64,000 bases of DNA, taken from Carya illinoinensis (lineage: Eukaryota; Streptophyta; Magnoliopsida; Fagales; Juglandaceae). Position numbers and translations under genes: made by a program. The stretch is taken from the NCBI RefSeq assembly GCF_018687715.1, contig NC_056752.1, forward strand, positions 2,728,001-2,792,000. The letters are read 5' to 3'. The notes below the pieces were generated by a model. The model was not told the DNA's origin, ran no database searches, and was given only the letters and a program-made list of their open reading frames with translations. This document shows, in pieces, positions 13,681-25,111 of this stretch (the first letter of the stretch is position 1; each line of letters begins with the position of its first letter).

Positions 13681-14458
13681 ATACATGAAAATGAGGACAA
13701 GTGGATTATATGCCAATGAGGATTTTGTTATTCTATTAAAGCCCTTCATTGTACCATCATGAGGGATGATGGTATATGTTTGTATTTATAGTGGTGCCTG
13801 ACCAAGTTTTAATTTACTCCATTTGCAGACAGCGCGTGAGGTTTATTAAAGAAGGGATCATATCCTGCCTTCATGGAAGATAGATGAAACAGTGGTTTGT
13901 AGTATGTCTTCTTTACTTTCATTTGCAATGAGGAAACATAGTGTGGTTATCCATAGAACCGTCTATTTCATTTTCTGAATGTTGCTTGTTAGTCTGCCGC
14001 ATGATGTTTGGAATTATAACATGCCTATGAAGTGGTTGGTACTAGTTGAAATGAATGTTGCTTCATTTGGCAGTTGCATAAAGATAATTATGTGAGCTTA
14101 TTTAGATTCATGCATATCACCATACATAATTAAATAATGGAACACAAGGTATGGTTCCAAATATTCAAGGTACTAAGATGTAAGCCCCTCAATAAATAGA
14201 AAAGTACAGAAGCTAGATTCCCATACTACCTCTTATCTCCATCTACATCCAGCTTTTAGAAGCCCATTGGTGGTGGACTCCTTACTTTAGGTTATTGGTT
14301 GGCTCCTTAAACTAATACATGCATTTTCAGTAATGCATGTATTACAATTTGTTATGGGATGAAAGAGTAAAAACATGGGTTAGCACAATGAATGTTCAAA
14401 CAGTTTGGAATTCTTACCATTGCTGAGTGTGGGTAGCTTTGTGGTTATTGAAAACTGT

Positions 14459-14504
14459 TGTTAAAAACTTGGTTGGTTGTCATTAACCAACCAAGTTTTT
14501 AACA
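14459..14504. repeat. Perfect inverted repeat, 20-bp arms, 6-nt loop
   Basis: The left arm TGTTAAAAACTTGGTTGGTT pairs completely with the right arm across the loop gtcatt. It is the longest of the hairpins in the CACTA spacer. It has no terminal CACTA or other transposon signature of its own. Confidence 0.95.
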
Positions 14505-17500
14505 TCTCAGTACCTACTGATGGCTGAGTGCATACGGGGTACTCTTCAATATCATATAGGTCTACAGGGAGAATGAGGAGAGATTTAGGTAAGACATGTA
14601 AAGTGAGCCGTTTGCCTCTCTACAAGCATGATGGCTTGGCCGGCTTATTTTTTACTTTATGATATCTCTAGATTACTCCCAACCCCATTCTCCCTGATTC
14701 CACATTATAAAGCAAATCCCAATTTGCTTTATAATCGACTGCTGTTGGTTTTTGCCACTTAGTTTCCTTGGGTTTTTCTGCTGTTGGTCAGTTAGTTGGG
14801 TGATGGTTTGCATCATGGAAAGACTTTGAATTAATTTCTGGCTATTTGGGAAATACTAGTGTATTTCCACAACCCAACTACATTTGGTATTCGTTTCTGT
14901 ACATCAATATTCCAGGAGGAGGTTACAGCCACCTCCTGCATTTCATCTTGTAAATGTAGTTGCACTAGGAAGATAATAACTAGACCCGAAGTTAGAGGGT
15001 CTTGCATTGAGTTGTGAAAGCAGAACTAAAGCACACATAGGGAGTGCTTCACTATATTTGAGGAAGTTACTCCCACAATACACTTAATCATAATGTATTA
15101 TAAACCAATGTTGCTCATACCCGGCACAATCCATAGAAGGTGTAATGTTCACAGGGAAAAACTTAAATCAAAGCACTAGAAAAGTAATGGAATTAGTCAC
15201 ACTGATATAATTATTATTATATCAATGTCCAGCTTTTTCAAACTGCACTTAGAAGAAATGGATGACACCAATATAGCTTATTGTCTCCATTATTGATGTG
15301 GTACACGCATGCAAATGGGTTGATCTTCATAAGCAGTCACTCAAACTTATAAACTGTCCAAAGTTTGTTTTTCACTGTTATTGATGAATCCACTGCTGAT
15401 AAGGGTACAGTTAGTCCGTTAAAGCAATGAAGTATTGTCCCATCTTACTCAATTTATATGGAATAGTGCATATAAATATTACACAGACGACTAAATAGAG
15501 TAATGCATTGGCCTGGAGATGAGTTGGTTTAAGTCACATATCAATCCTCAAAAATTCAAAGTAATGAGCTACTTTCAATTTAATTTATTAAACTCCACCA
15601 AAATTGAATTTTCAGACCTAGTTGTCAAATTCAATTTAATGCCCTACAGAATACATTGGGATCATGCAACAATAACATGGGTTGGGGAATTCCATGGTTA
15701 TACAAGAAGCCTTGTACCGGTTATTTATTGCATTGTAGAATCATTTTTGTTGCATGCAAACAAAAATATTTAGCCTAAGGCCTCTATACGTAAGAAAGAT
15801 TCAGACTAGAAAAAATTGGGAATTAACCAATTCTAATATAGGTTCTGTAGTATATCCATCAAAAACACATTAATGGATAAATTTAATATTACCAATTGGA
15901 CACTTAACAGAGGGAACTTTGGGTTGATGGCATTTTCCTGGGATGGAAGAGTGGTGGTGGTCAAACCTGAAATATATTTGGCACACTATATGAAAGGTTT
16001 GACATTAGATGGTATATGTAATAACACAATCCAGGTCTCTTGTAAGACAAAATTGATATGAATTTTCCACCATTGCCAACTCAATGAAACCAAGAATGTT
16101 TCATTGAGTTGATAAATATGGAAATGTAAAGGTAAAGGTCCAAATTGATAAGTGGAAGTATGATGGACATTTGCCAATTTATATCAATTTATAAATATTG
16201 ATATAAATTGGGAATGAAAGGGGAATAAGGTAAACGAAGGCATAAAGCATAAAAAAAGAATTGGTTTAGCAGTTTGGATGGATAGAGTAGTCCAAAATGG
16301 GCGTGAGCTGGATATTTTTTAAAAAAGGCCTAAACGAATGCAAATAGAATATTGGTTTAATGACTATAATGAAGCTGGTTGCACAATCTTGTAATGGACA
16401 TGTTAAGTACAAATTATTCTATGCAGGTAATTATAGAATGGGATCACAAGATAAATGGAGCTAAAAGGGCAAGGAAATGGACATTATAGATAAAGGCGTT
16501 AGCAAAATTTGTAGCTACTTGGACAAATCCTGTAATTCCATGGTCCCTAAAAGGCTAAAAATGAGATTTATATTATACAGAGTCATAATTCAACCCAACT
16601 AAACCACTCATTATATACTATGCAAAAAAAAAAAATTATAAACATAAAAACAGGACGAAAAATATTACAGCAAGTTACAAATGATATTCTATTATACAGC
16701 ACAGATTCGTTTGATTGTATAAAATGTTGTTGCAAGACTAGAGTAATCCTGCTTCACATAAAGACAACGTGTAAGCCTATGACCTTGTGAAGCATATCAT
16801 TTCAGGATCACTATGGGCCTAATGGTTCTCTCATTTTGTGAAAATGAGATATATTAAGGCAATGCACAAGTGGGGTCAAGTTCAGGCACTGAATAACGTA
16901 ACCCAATCTGGTGTTAAATGCCTGACTATTTTAACATGTCAGAAGAGAAAGCTATTAAAACAAACAAGCCTGGCCAAAAAAGCCATTGGGTCCCACAAAT
17001 GTAATAATTTTTAACATGTTCTTCTGTAGTGGTGATCTTTCCCAGATTGTATATCATACTTTATGCCAAATCAGCTATCCATCAACATATAACTGATTTA
17101 CCAATTCTGTCCAGAATATTTGAACACAAAGATAATAATGTGACAAGGTCCACGAAATGATACCTCTGATCTGATCTAGGGGTAATTATAAATGAAGTTT
17201 TATATAGCATGTTCTCAGGCAGGCCTAAATCCATACATGTGTAGCATACATTGGCAGATCTATTAATGCAAAGGATATACGGGAACACTAGACTTTAATA
17301 GACAGAATGTTTATTGCTGGGCAGCCCATTTAATATACATTAAAAGCCCGATATCCTGCAAATACAAGATGCTATAATTCCCAAATGGCCGAGGAATGGA
17401 GCACGCGGGAAAGTTAAAAATTACTTGCCACTGGTGGGATTTTAATTTTGGAGAGTTAGTACTGCCCGTGGTTAAAGTCTTTTGAGCATGAAGTGACAGA

Positions 17501-18795
17501 AGATAGATTCACATCAACTTCCAGATCGTGAGAAGGTGCTCTAGACTCTAGTAGGGTGGGGAAGTACGCAACTGGTAGGGGTATTTGCAATGAGGAGCGA
17601 AAACTTTAGCTGGATTCTCAAACCATATAGCTGCGACTGACAGAAAACTCACAGAGAGCTCAAGACATAGCTCAACATTTTGCTGCCAAACTAACCAACA
17701 GAGGCAAAAAAAGGTAAATAGATTTTTAACCCCACAAGCTCCAACTTTACTTTACAAGATAAGCCAAGACATTTTATGTTCATGGTTTTCTGTTAAATGG
17801 AATAATTCTTAAGATGTACGCCTGTTTTCAGAGAAGATCATATATGTTGAGTTAGATCTGAATTCTGATCTTAGGAAATATTTTTAATAAACGATAGGAA
17901 CTTTGAATATAGATATTGAGCCAAAAAAAGGTCATACTAGGGTTTGCATTTCAGGAATGAGTAGAAGAACATAGTGAAACAACAACATGGGTAGTTGGTG
18001 GTTGTTGTCCTAGTGGTGAAGGGAATGGTTTTCCAAGCATTCTTTGTAAGACCATTTCCAATAATTATAGTAGCAGCATACACGGTGTTGAGGTGTTTAT
18101 TGCATCTGTGGTTTACAGCATGGTGTAATTTTTGATGAAAAAATCACCACTACAGTCTTTTCAAATGTATGTTTTCAGAAAGCATAAATTAGTTACAGTC
18201 CTACAGAGTGAATGGAGACTAGCACTTCATCAATCTTGCCCGAAATAGACCAGAACATGCAAATATAATTTCCATGAATTTTCCACCATGTGATAATCTC
18301 TGTGAAATGTCATATCTAGTCTCTGGGTTGATCATAAAACACAGGCCAATGTAATAAGTCTGTGTAAAGTGATAAGATGGCACCAATGATCATATTATGG
18401 TCTGGAGATGGGGGGGAAATTCCTCATCTCATTATCATGGTAATGTCTAACAAAACTAGCTTTTGTGTTCCACCTTTGACTAGGTGGTTGAATATAACAG
18501 CTTTATGTGACAATTAATGCATAGAATATGTTTTGCACTTTTATTCATTTCAGAAGGTAAAAATATACTCTACATGTGACAACATTGATGTAACCTGAGG
18601 AACTGAAGCATATTTTCAGCCAAACAAAAACATCCCCACCATTACTTGGAACAAGTAATTGTATATTAAGAACTTGAGATAAAGTTAAGAAAAGGTAACA
18701 TGTTGATAAACTTTCACAACAATGTTAATTGAACAAGTATTATATATATGTTGATTAATGTATCACTAATATATACATTTACATAGTAGGTAGTA

Positions 18796-20707
18796 ATGGT
18801 GATATCTGGGAAAAGAGGCCGGAGGGGAAGAATTAGACCTCAACGTCCACTCATAGTATCAAGACAAATTGATCAAGCTCCAGCCAGGGTGCCTCCAACA
18901 AGGAGACTAAGGGATTTCGTCAATCCCATAATAGATGACTCAACTGAAACAGTACCAACAGAGTCCAATTTAGTTCCAGATTTGGTGCCTAAGACAAGGA
19001 GCCTAAGAGATGAGGAGGATCCTAGGGTTGATGACTCACGGGAAGCGGTACCAGCTATGGGGGTAGAAGAGTCCATACAAACTGCACAACATGATGTAAC
19101 TGAGGGGGATAACAGCACAAGTATGGTGTACAAATTAATGGCTTGTTATCTGGACATGTATTGTAATGCACTGTTTTAGCATTTAAATAGGGTAAGCTTC
19201 CTTTTGTGTTAACTGACAGTTTTATTTTGTTCATTGTTACAGTTCCACCCATAAAAAAATGAGGCCGTGGGCCTGCTAAGAGTACAGTTTTTGAAAGGTT
19301 ACAAAAGATAGGTAAGATCCCTTTAAGTATAAAGGATGGGCATAGAGGCCTATCATGCGAGAATGCCACATTATTCACCAGTTGGGTGAGCTGGATTATA
19401 AGAGTACATGCAGATATGAGACATGCAAGTTGGAGTGTCGTAGATGACAAGGAGAAGCACGAGCTCATCAATCGTGTTAGAGTAGGGGTTTAATAATGCT
19501 TCCTATTGCTTGTTATTTATGATTTTGAAGGTTGTATTTTCAAATGACAAGAAGATGTGATATGATACAATATCCATGCAGGCTGATTTCGTGTTGGATT
19601 GGACTAGAGAGAACCATCGCGAAGCTATAGCAAACGCACTAGTTGATAGGTACAACGCTTACCACTATGAATTACACAAGCACTACAAGAAATTTGCCTC
19701 GCTTGAGGAGGCATTAGCTGGTCGGAAGGAATGGGTGGAGCCACATGTATGGGAGTGGCTTTGTCAAATGTGGGCCAGCCCCAAATTCAAGGTAAGGACC
19801 ACTAGTGTGTAAACCATCTACCTTCAAACTGTTTCAGCACCTTAATGAGCTGTTGTTGGCACTATAAAAATTAACGTGTATATATATACACACGTTAAGA
19901 CTTACGAGTACATAAGTGTATCAGGAAATTCAATGATTTATATTGATATTCTTTCAGGAGTAGTCTTGTAGGAACAACAATAATAGGAAAAGACAGAAGG
20001 TTAGGCATACAAGTGGGAGAAAATCTTTTGTACGGCTTATGGAAGAGAGGGTAAGCTGATTATTAAAGTGATTATAAGGAGTTTTGATAAATCTTTGTTT
20101 ATACTAAAAATTCAATCATTGAATTTGAGGGTGAGGAGGCATGGAATATGATTAAATTTTACAAAGAAACACACTGGTCATCCAAAACGGGGAAATTCAT
20201 CAATGCAGTAAGTAAACATAATTATGTTAGTTAGATCTTTCCCTCTTAGCTGAATTTGCATTTTTTATATAATGGTTGTGTCATTGAGCTATTTTTCATG
20301 ATCTTTATTGGGTTTTTTTGGCAAAATTTCAGAATCTGATGCTAGAGAGGTTGAATGAGAAAGAAACTGAAGAAGATGTTCAGGAAGCAGCTGGTGATGT
20401 TTTCAAGGAGGTGATGGGGTTCAAATCTGGGTATGCACAAGGGCTGGGCCACTCAGTCATACCTGAGCCCTCCCCGTTCTTGAAAAAGAATAAGGCATTT
20501 AAACGTATAGCCGAGGAGAATGAAAGGAACAAGGAATCTGTAGACTTGTATAAGAGTAAACTTGAAGCACTCTTGGGTGATATGGCTGAGCTTTGCAAAC
20601 AGTGTTTTGAGCATGACAACCAAATTAGGCCATGTCATCACAGTTGGGGACAAGTAGGGAGTCTCAATAAGAGACTCAAGGAGCTGCATAACATCTCTCT
20701 TCCTTGA
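18796..20707 (+). pseudogene. TnpA-like gene (Plant transposase Ptta/En/Spm, Transposase_24), multi-exon, decayed
   Basis: Exons are traced by GT/AG sites and a continuous frame: about 18,796-19,118; 19,243-19,481; 19,582-19,791; 19,958-20,050; about 20,129-20,209; and 20,333-20,707. The basic N-terminus (GKRGRRGRIRPQRP) precedes a low-complexity Asp/Glu/Pro segment. The RGP.KS..FERLQKIGK block and the WSVV.DKEKHELINRV block then match the family, as do HTSGRKSFVRLMEER and FKSGYAQGLGHSV near the end. The C-terminus (EENERNKESVDLYKSKLEALL) looks like a coiled coil. TnpA-type proteins bind subterminal repeats and assist transposition. A TGA at about 19,258 follows the KK codons at the start of exon 2 (a CGA-to-TGA change would explain it), and a TAG lies at the start of exon 4. 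The exon 5 splice acceptor is weak. Confidence 0.82.
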
Positions 20708-23249
20708 CATTTTTTGAAGAAGGTCATGGGGCTTTTTGTGTTTTTTGTTCCCCTTAACTTGGAAATGGCAATAGATATAAATTCAAAGGTATTCATATAT
20801 GGGGTGGGATGGGTTAGGGGTCATGTTTTGACAAAAAGGGTGGGAGGACTTGATGTAAGTGATGACTGTTTGTATTTTGGGGAATATATAACTGGGTATA
20901 AAATGGAAGTGGTTGGTAGCTAAAATTGGTGGTCAAGAGGAATTTCCTAATGGTAAGGCACTAGCATGAGTGAGTATCCAATTTAATAACAATTGAGAAG
21001 TAGTTATAATTTCCAGGCTGGTGTATATTCATTACCTGAGTGGGTATACTTTATGATTGTGATATTTTTTCCATGCAGGGATACACCAGATTTACTCATG
21101 GGCTTAGTTTTCTCACGTGTTAGAGAAGCCCATTGTTTTCTGTGATGGCACCAGGGGATTCATGTACACACATTCATTTTAGAGATTCCATGAATGGCAA
21201 CCATGCAGAGATGTCAAAAATCTGGAACATAATTGGATAAGTTCCAGATCCAGTGATGGTAAAAATCATATTTGCCTCCTTTAGTGGTTTAGTCAATGTC
21301 ACAAACTTCTCATAGCTGAATGATGTTGTTATATGCTACTCAGGGTAGACCACATGTTTGTTTAAATTAAACCATATTAGGAAATGACTAGTGGGATGAA
21401 AGAGTAATTAGCTGGAAATCATAACAGTTGGGACTGATGTTAACATAAATTTTAGTCAGTTTACCAGCCATTGGTTGTCTGGTCACTTAATAAAAGTATA
21501 GTGTTTGCCACGTATATGATATGTGTGCAAATATACAATTTCCTGGATATATATACATTGAATATAGGAGATTGAAACAGTTAGATCCATGCTAAAAAAA
21601 GTGAAGAACTAAAGAGCATTTCTATTATCAATAGTACTAAAACTCGATTGTGAATGAGTTACAGATTATTAATATTTCAGGTGTACAACACTCCCTAGTT
21701 TTCCTGAGCAGTTGGCGTAAATATTTATGGAATTCGTGCATGAATTGATTTCTTGGTTTTCAAGGAGTATGGTACGAATTGGTTGCAAAGTTGGCTTATT
21801 GAAACTGTAATACACAATCATTGGACACGAACCACTGCATGCCCTATTTCATACTGAAATTTTAGCTTATATTTAAAATGTTTTATATGGTATTTTATAT
21901 GGTAATTGAAGCTGATAATACTATACCATAAAGTGAGTACATGTGGACATGGTGTTCCTTGAAGCAGCGGTGTAGAACACAGTTTTGGAATTTGTTTTTG
22001 TCAGTGTACATAATTAGGCATTATAATAAGTGACATTGTGGTGTTTGTAAATGACCATATGGGATATTAGGGAGAAAAAAAGTCAGTAGGTAACTGCTGA
22101 AAATAGGGAAAGATGAGTGGGATTTAACTTTGGAGTATGAGTTATCTATTAATGAGATAGGTACATGTATGCTATCCCTAGAACCATTGCCATGATGGAT
22201 CAATTATTAGCACAGAAATAATTTATATATGCTAGGTCCGGATTTGGCATTTAGGAAAACTTCATCAAACTTGGACTGATCAAGTATATCGACACAGAAC
22301 ATGTGGGTACACCTATGTCATAATGAATGGTGGTGTAGCTTTTATTGTATTTGGATTTGGTTAGGAGGGTATGTTTTATATGAGTCTGCTATAACCTGAC
22401 CATTAATTATAAATGGTGTAAATTGGGTTCCCATAGTCTAATTTCTGTTTTGCATTGTTGGATAATTTAATGTCATCGCCTCAATCCTATATAGTATCAC
22501 AGCTACCATGAATTTACATTCAAACATCCCTTAGTGTTATGATTGTAAAGGACCACTCAATGACTAATAAATCTATCTGGATAGTCAGGAGATCATGTCC
22601 TTTGTTGAAGTCAGTTGGACTTTGATTAAAATCATAACATAATGTATGCATGTATTGCAAGTCTTTTCCAACAGAGGCAGGGGGAATTTTTTGACATAGA
22701 GAGCCAATAGGATATATAAGCTGGTGCATTAACTGGTGAGATGAAGCCCTCTGCAAAGGCCAGAAATTAAGAAAATGGAGCTATCAGGAGATTGAAGTTG
22801 GAGGAAGGTGAACCTGAATTAAAATGCATGTAGAACGGAAGCTAGATACCTAGTTGTGTAATTAAAGTAGTTGTAATCATGTTGCTGACCCTCTTCTCCT
22901 TCCCACACAGTTGCAATTAGTGTATTGTCATTTCCATCAATGAATATGGGAACATTCTTGAATGCTGTAAATATTTATGTTATGGGAAATTATGTTCCAT
23001 GGTTGTGAAGAAAGTAGTGTATTATCTCTTTGCTGCCTATCATGAAGAACCATTCATGTATACTGAATTGTGGGAATCAATATACATTGACTACCATATA
23101 TTGGATCAGGTTTTGTGAGAGAATGGTTCCAGGTTTCGTATGGGATTCACATGGAACATGGACCAATTCAAAAAAGTCTAGCAATGACATGTCTATACAT
23201 ATTACCTACAGGTGCAAACCATGGAAAAAAGTTATTTCCCACAAGTGAA
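20708..23249. other. Non-coding 3' region of the CACTA element
   Basis: AT-rich sequence downstream of the TnpA-like gene. I see no conserved protein and no RNA gene. The short reading frames here do not resemble any family I know. Confidence 0.55.
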
Positions 23250-23498
23250 TTTTGTGGGGCATAATTTTATACATTCTTACCACCATAGATTACTGGGTTT
23301 CTTGCCACAAGCCCGTTTCATGGGAAGTAAGTAATTCCCACCGTCACTATCATGTCTAATGGGCAAGGATATGTTTCTAGCGGAGATTATTTCCTACCAC
23401 AATAGGTGTGGCTAATAGATATATACCCACAACGACTACTGGAGGTATAAAACTCCTTTACCCACGAGTTCCTCTAGTGGCAGAAATACATCTACCTA
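23250..23498. repeat. Right subterminal repeats of the CACTA element, part 1
   Basis: Repeated CCCACAAGT, GCCACAAGCCC, CCCACGAGTT and TAGTGG words alternate on both strands, the same set as at 29,085-29,606. The gypsy element splits the array at 23,498/29,085. Confidence 0.8.
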
Positions 23499-24133
23499 TG
23501 ATGCAGGGGGATCTGAGACAAATGATGCTGAGCTGTCAGATTGCACCTTGATGGCTCTAAGATACCATGAGTTGGCAGATCAGCGCAAAGGCAGGAATTG
23601 ATTGTGATATGTTCCTCGTTGGGGCCGTTTTGAGTGCGTTTCAATCTTTTGGCCATAACTTTGGCTACGGGTGTCGGAATCGCAGATAAGACCCCAATTC
23701 GAAAAGCTCTTTTCAGCGCGCACACTGTCCACATCGAGCATGGCTTTATGTGCCTTTTTTTGACATCAAATTCTTCTATTTTCCCTTCTAAATCACTAGT
23801 TTTAGTTATTTTTTTCTATTTATTGTAATATTTCGCTTGTTAGTTAGGAAGTCATTTTAAACCCGATTTGAGCCTTATTTTTTGCAGATTGCTTATTTAA
23901 TTTCAAATTTCAATTTGGAGTAATTTATGAGATTTTTCTATTTTTAGCAAAATTCTAATAAACATGATTTTTGGATATAACAGTCCGGCTTGTGGACTGA
24001 TTTTCATTATTGCTTGATTTGATAATATTCAGTTAAACCCTAGAGACTTTTCTCTCTAGTTTTGGGCAATTTTTCTCCTGTGAATCATCTGTTGGACTAC
24101 CCTGCAGGATAATCGCTATTCTGTTCAGCGTTA
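23499..24133 (+). repeat. 5' LTR of the gypsy element
   Basis: 635 bp, the same length as the 3' LTR. By eye the first 110 bases differ at roughly ten positions plus a short indel, mostly transitions, so the insertion is not recent. Confidence 0.93.
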
Positions 24134-24135
24134 GT

Positions 24136-24147
24136 TGGCATCAGAGC
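24136..24147 (+). promoter_or_regulatory. Primer binding site, initiator tRNA-Met type
   Basis: TGGCATCAGAGC starts two bases after the 5' LTR. It differs at one position from the usual plant element site TGGTATCAGAGC. Confidence 0.85.
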
Positions 24148-24181
24148 TTCAACATCTTCCTGGGAAATTTCACCAGTTTCA

Positions 24182-25111
24182 ATGGCTGGTGGTCGTAGTC
24201 ATGGTCGTCTTGGGCAGGTTCCGAATGAGGAAGCCCAACACCGTGATCGTAGCATTCAGGATGTGATAATTGAGGATTTGCAGAGGCAAGTTGCAGAATT
24301 AACCCAGCGCCTGGCGGCGCAGGATTTCGAGGATCGTGAGGTCTCTAATCACAATTCTAATTCCACTTTCAAAAACCCATATCACAATCGTGCTCTATTC
24401 TGAGAGCACCGTGGTCGGGAAGAGCTTCATGGAGACCTTGATTTTTGGGTCGATCTGCCCGAGTTTTCTGGTATGTTATAGGCCGAGGGATTCATGGATT
24501 GGATTAACGAAGTGGAGCGTATTTTTGATTATAAGGAAGTCCCCGATCGTGTGAAAGTGAAACTAATCGCAATCAAACTTAAGGGCAGAGCATTTGCATG
24601 GTGGGAGCAGTTGCGACGTTCATGAGACAGGCAGGGCAAGGCCAAGATCACTGATTGGGAGAAGATGAAGAAGAAGATGGAGGGTCATTTCCTTCCCTTC
24701 GGCTACGCGCAAACCTTGTTTCAGCAACTTCACGCGTTGAGGCAGGGCACGCGATCAGTCGACGATTACATGGAGGAGTTTTACTAATTGGTCGCCCGGA
24801 ATGATTTATCTGAGACGGAGGAGCAGATGGTGGCGCTGTATTTGGGGGGTTTGCTCTAGCCCTTGCAAGATGTCCTCAGCCTTCATTCACTGTGGAATGT
24901 TTCGGAGGCCTACCAGCATGCACTTGCTGTTAAAAAACAGCAAAACAGGAGACCAATGATTAGGAGCGATCAAAACAGTAGGCCAGTTCGCCCTCAAGAT
25001 TCCCATCCTGTCCAGCACTCACCGCAGGGTAATTCTAACCCTACTATTAGATGTTTTCGTTACGGTGAACAGGGGCATAGGGCGACTGATTGCAGGAAGC
25101 CTGCTAATTAA
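24182..25111 (+). pseudogene. gypsy gag, decayed
   Basis: The start ATG 24,182 opens with MAGGRSHGRLGQ and a coiled-coil-like QRQVAELTQRLAAQD. The capsid region follows (FMDWINEVERIFDY near 24,490, then AFAWWEQLR near 24,590). A CCHC-type zinc knuckle region (CFRYGEQGHRATDC, about 25,050-25,095) has Tyr where the second Cys should be. Stops interrupt it near 24,401, 24,624, 24,785 and 24,858, and a frame change lies near 24,400-24,500. Gag packages element RNA. Confidence 0.85.

Larger units (their letters stand above)
13476..18795. other. Non-coding spacer between the TNP2-like and TnpA-like genes, hairpin-rich
   Basis: No gene is recognisable in this 5.3 kb. It holds a poly(C) run at 13,663-13,680 and an unusual number of perfect inverted repeats with short loops: 13,752-13,774 (9-bp arms), 14,313-14,344 (13), 14,459-14,504 (20), 14,704-14,735 (14), 15,203-15,224 (9), 16,077-16,111 (14), 16,174-16,211 (15) and 16,829-16,849 (9). 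The rest is AT-rich. Confidence 0.7.
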
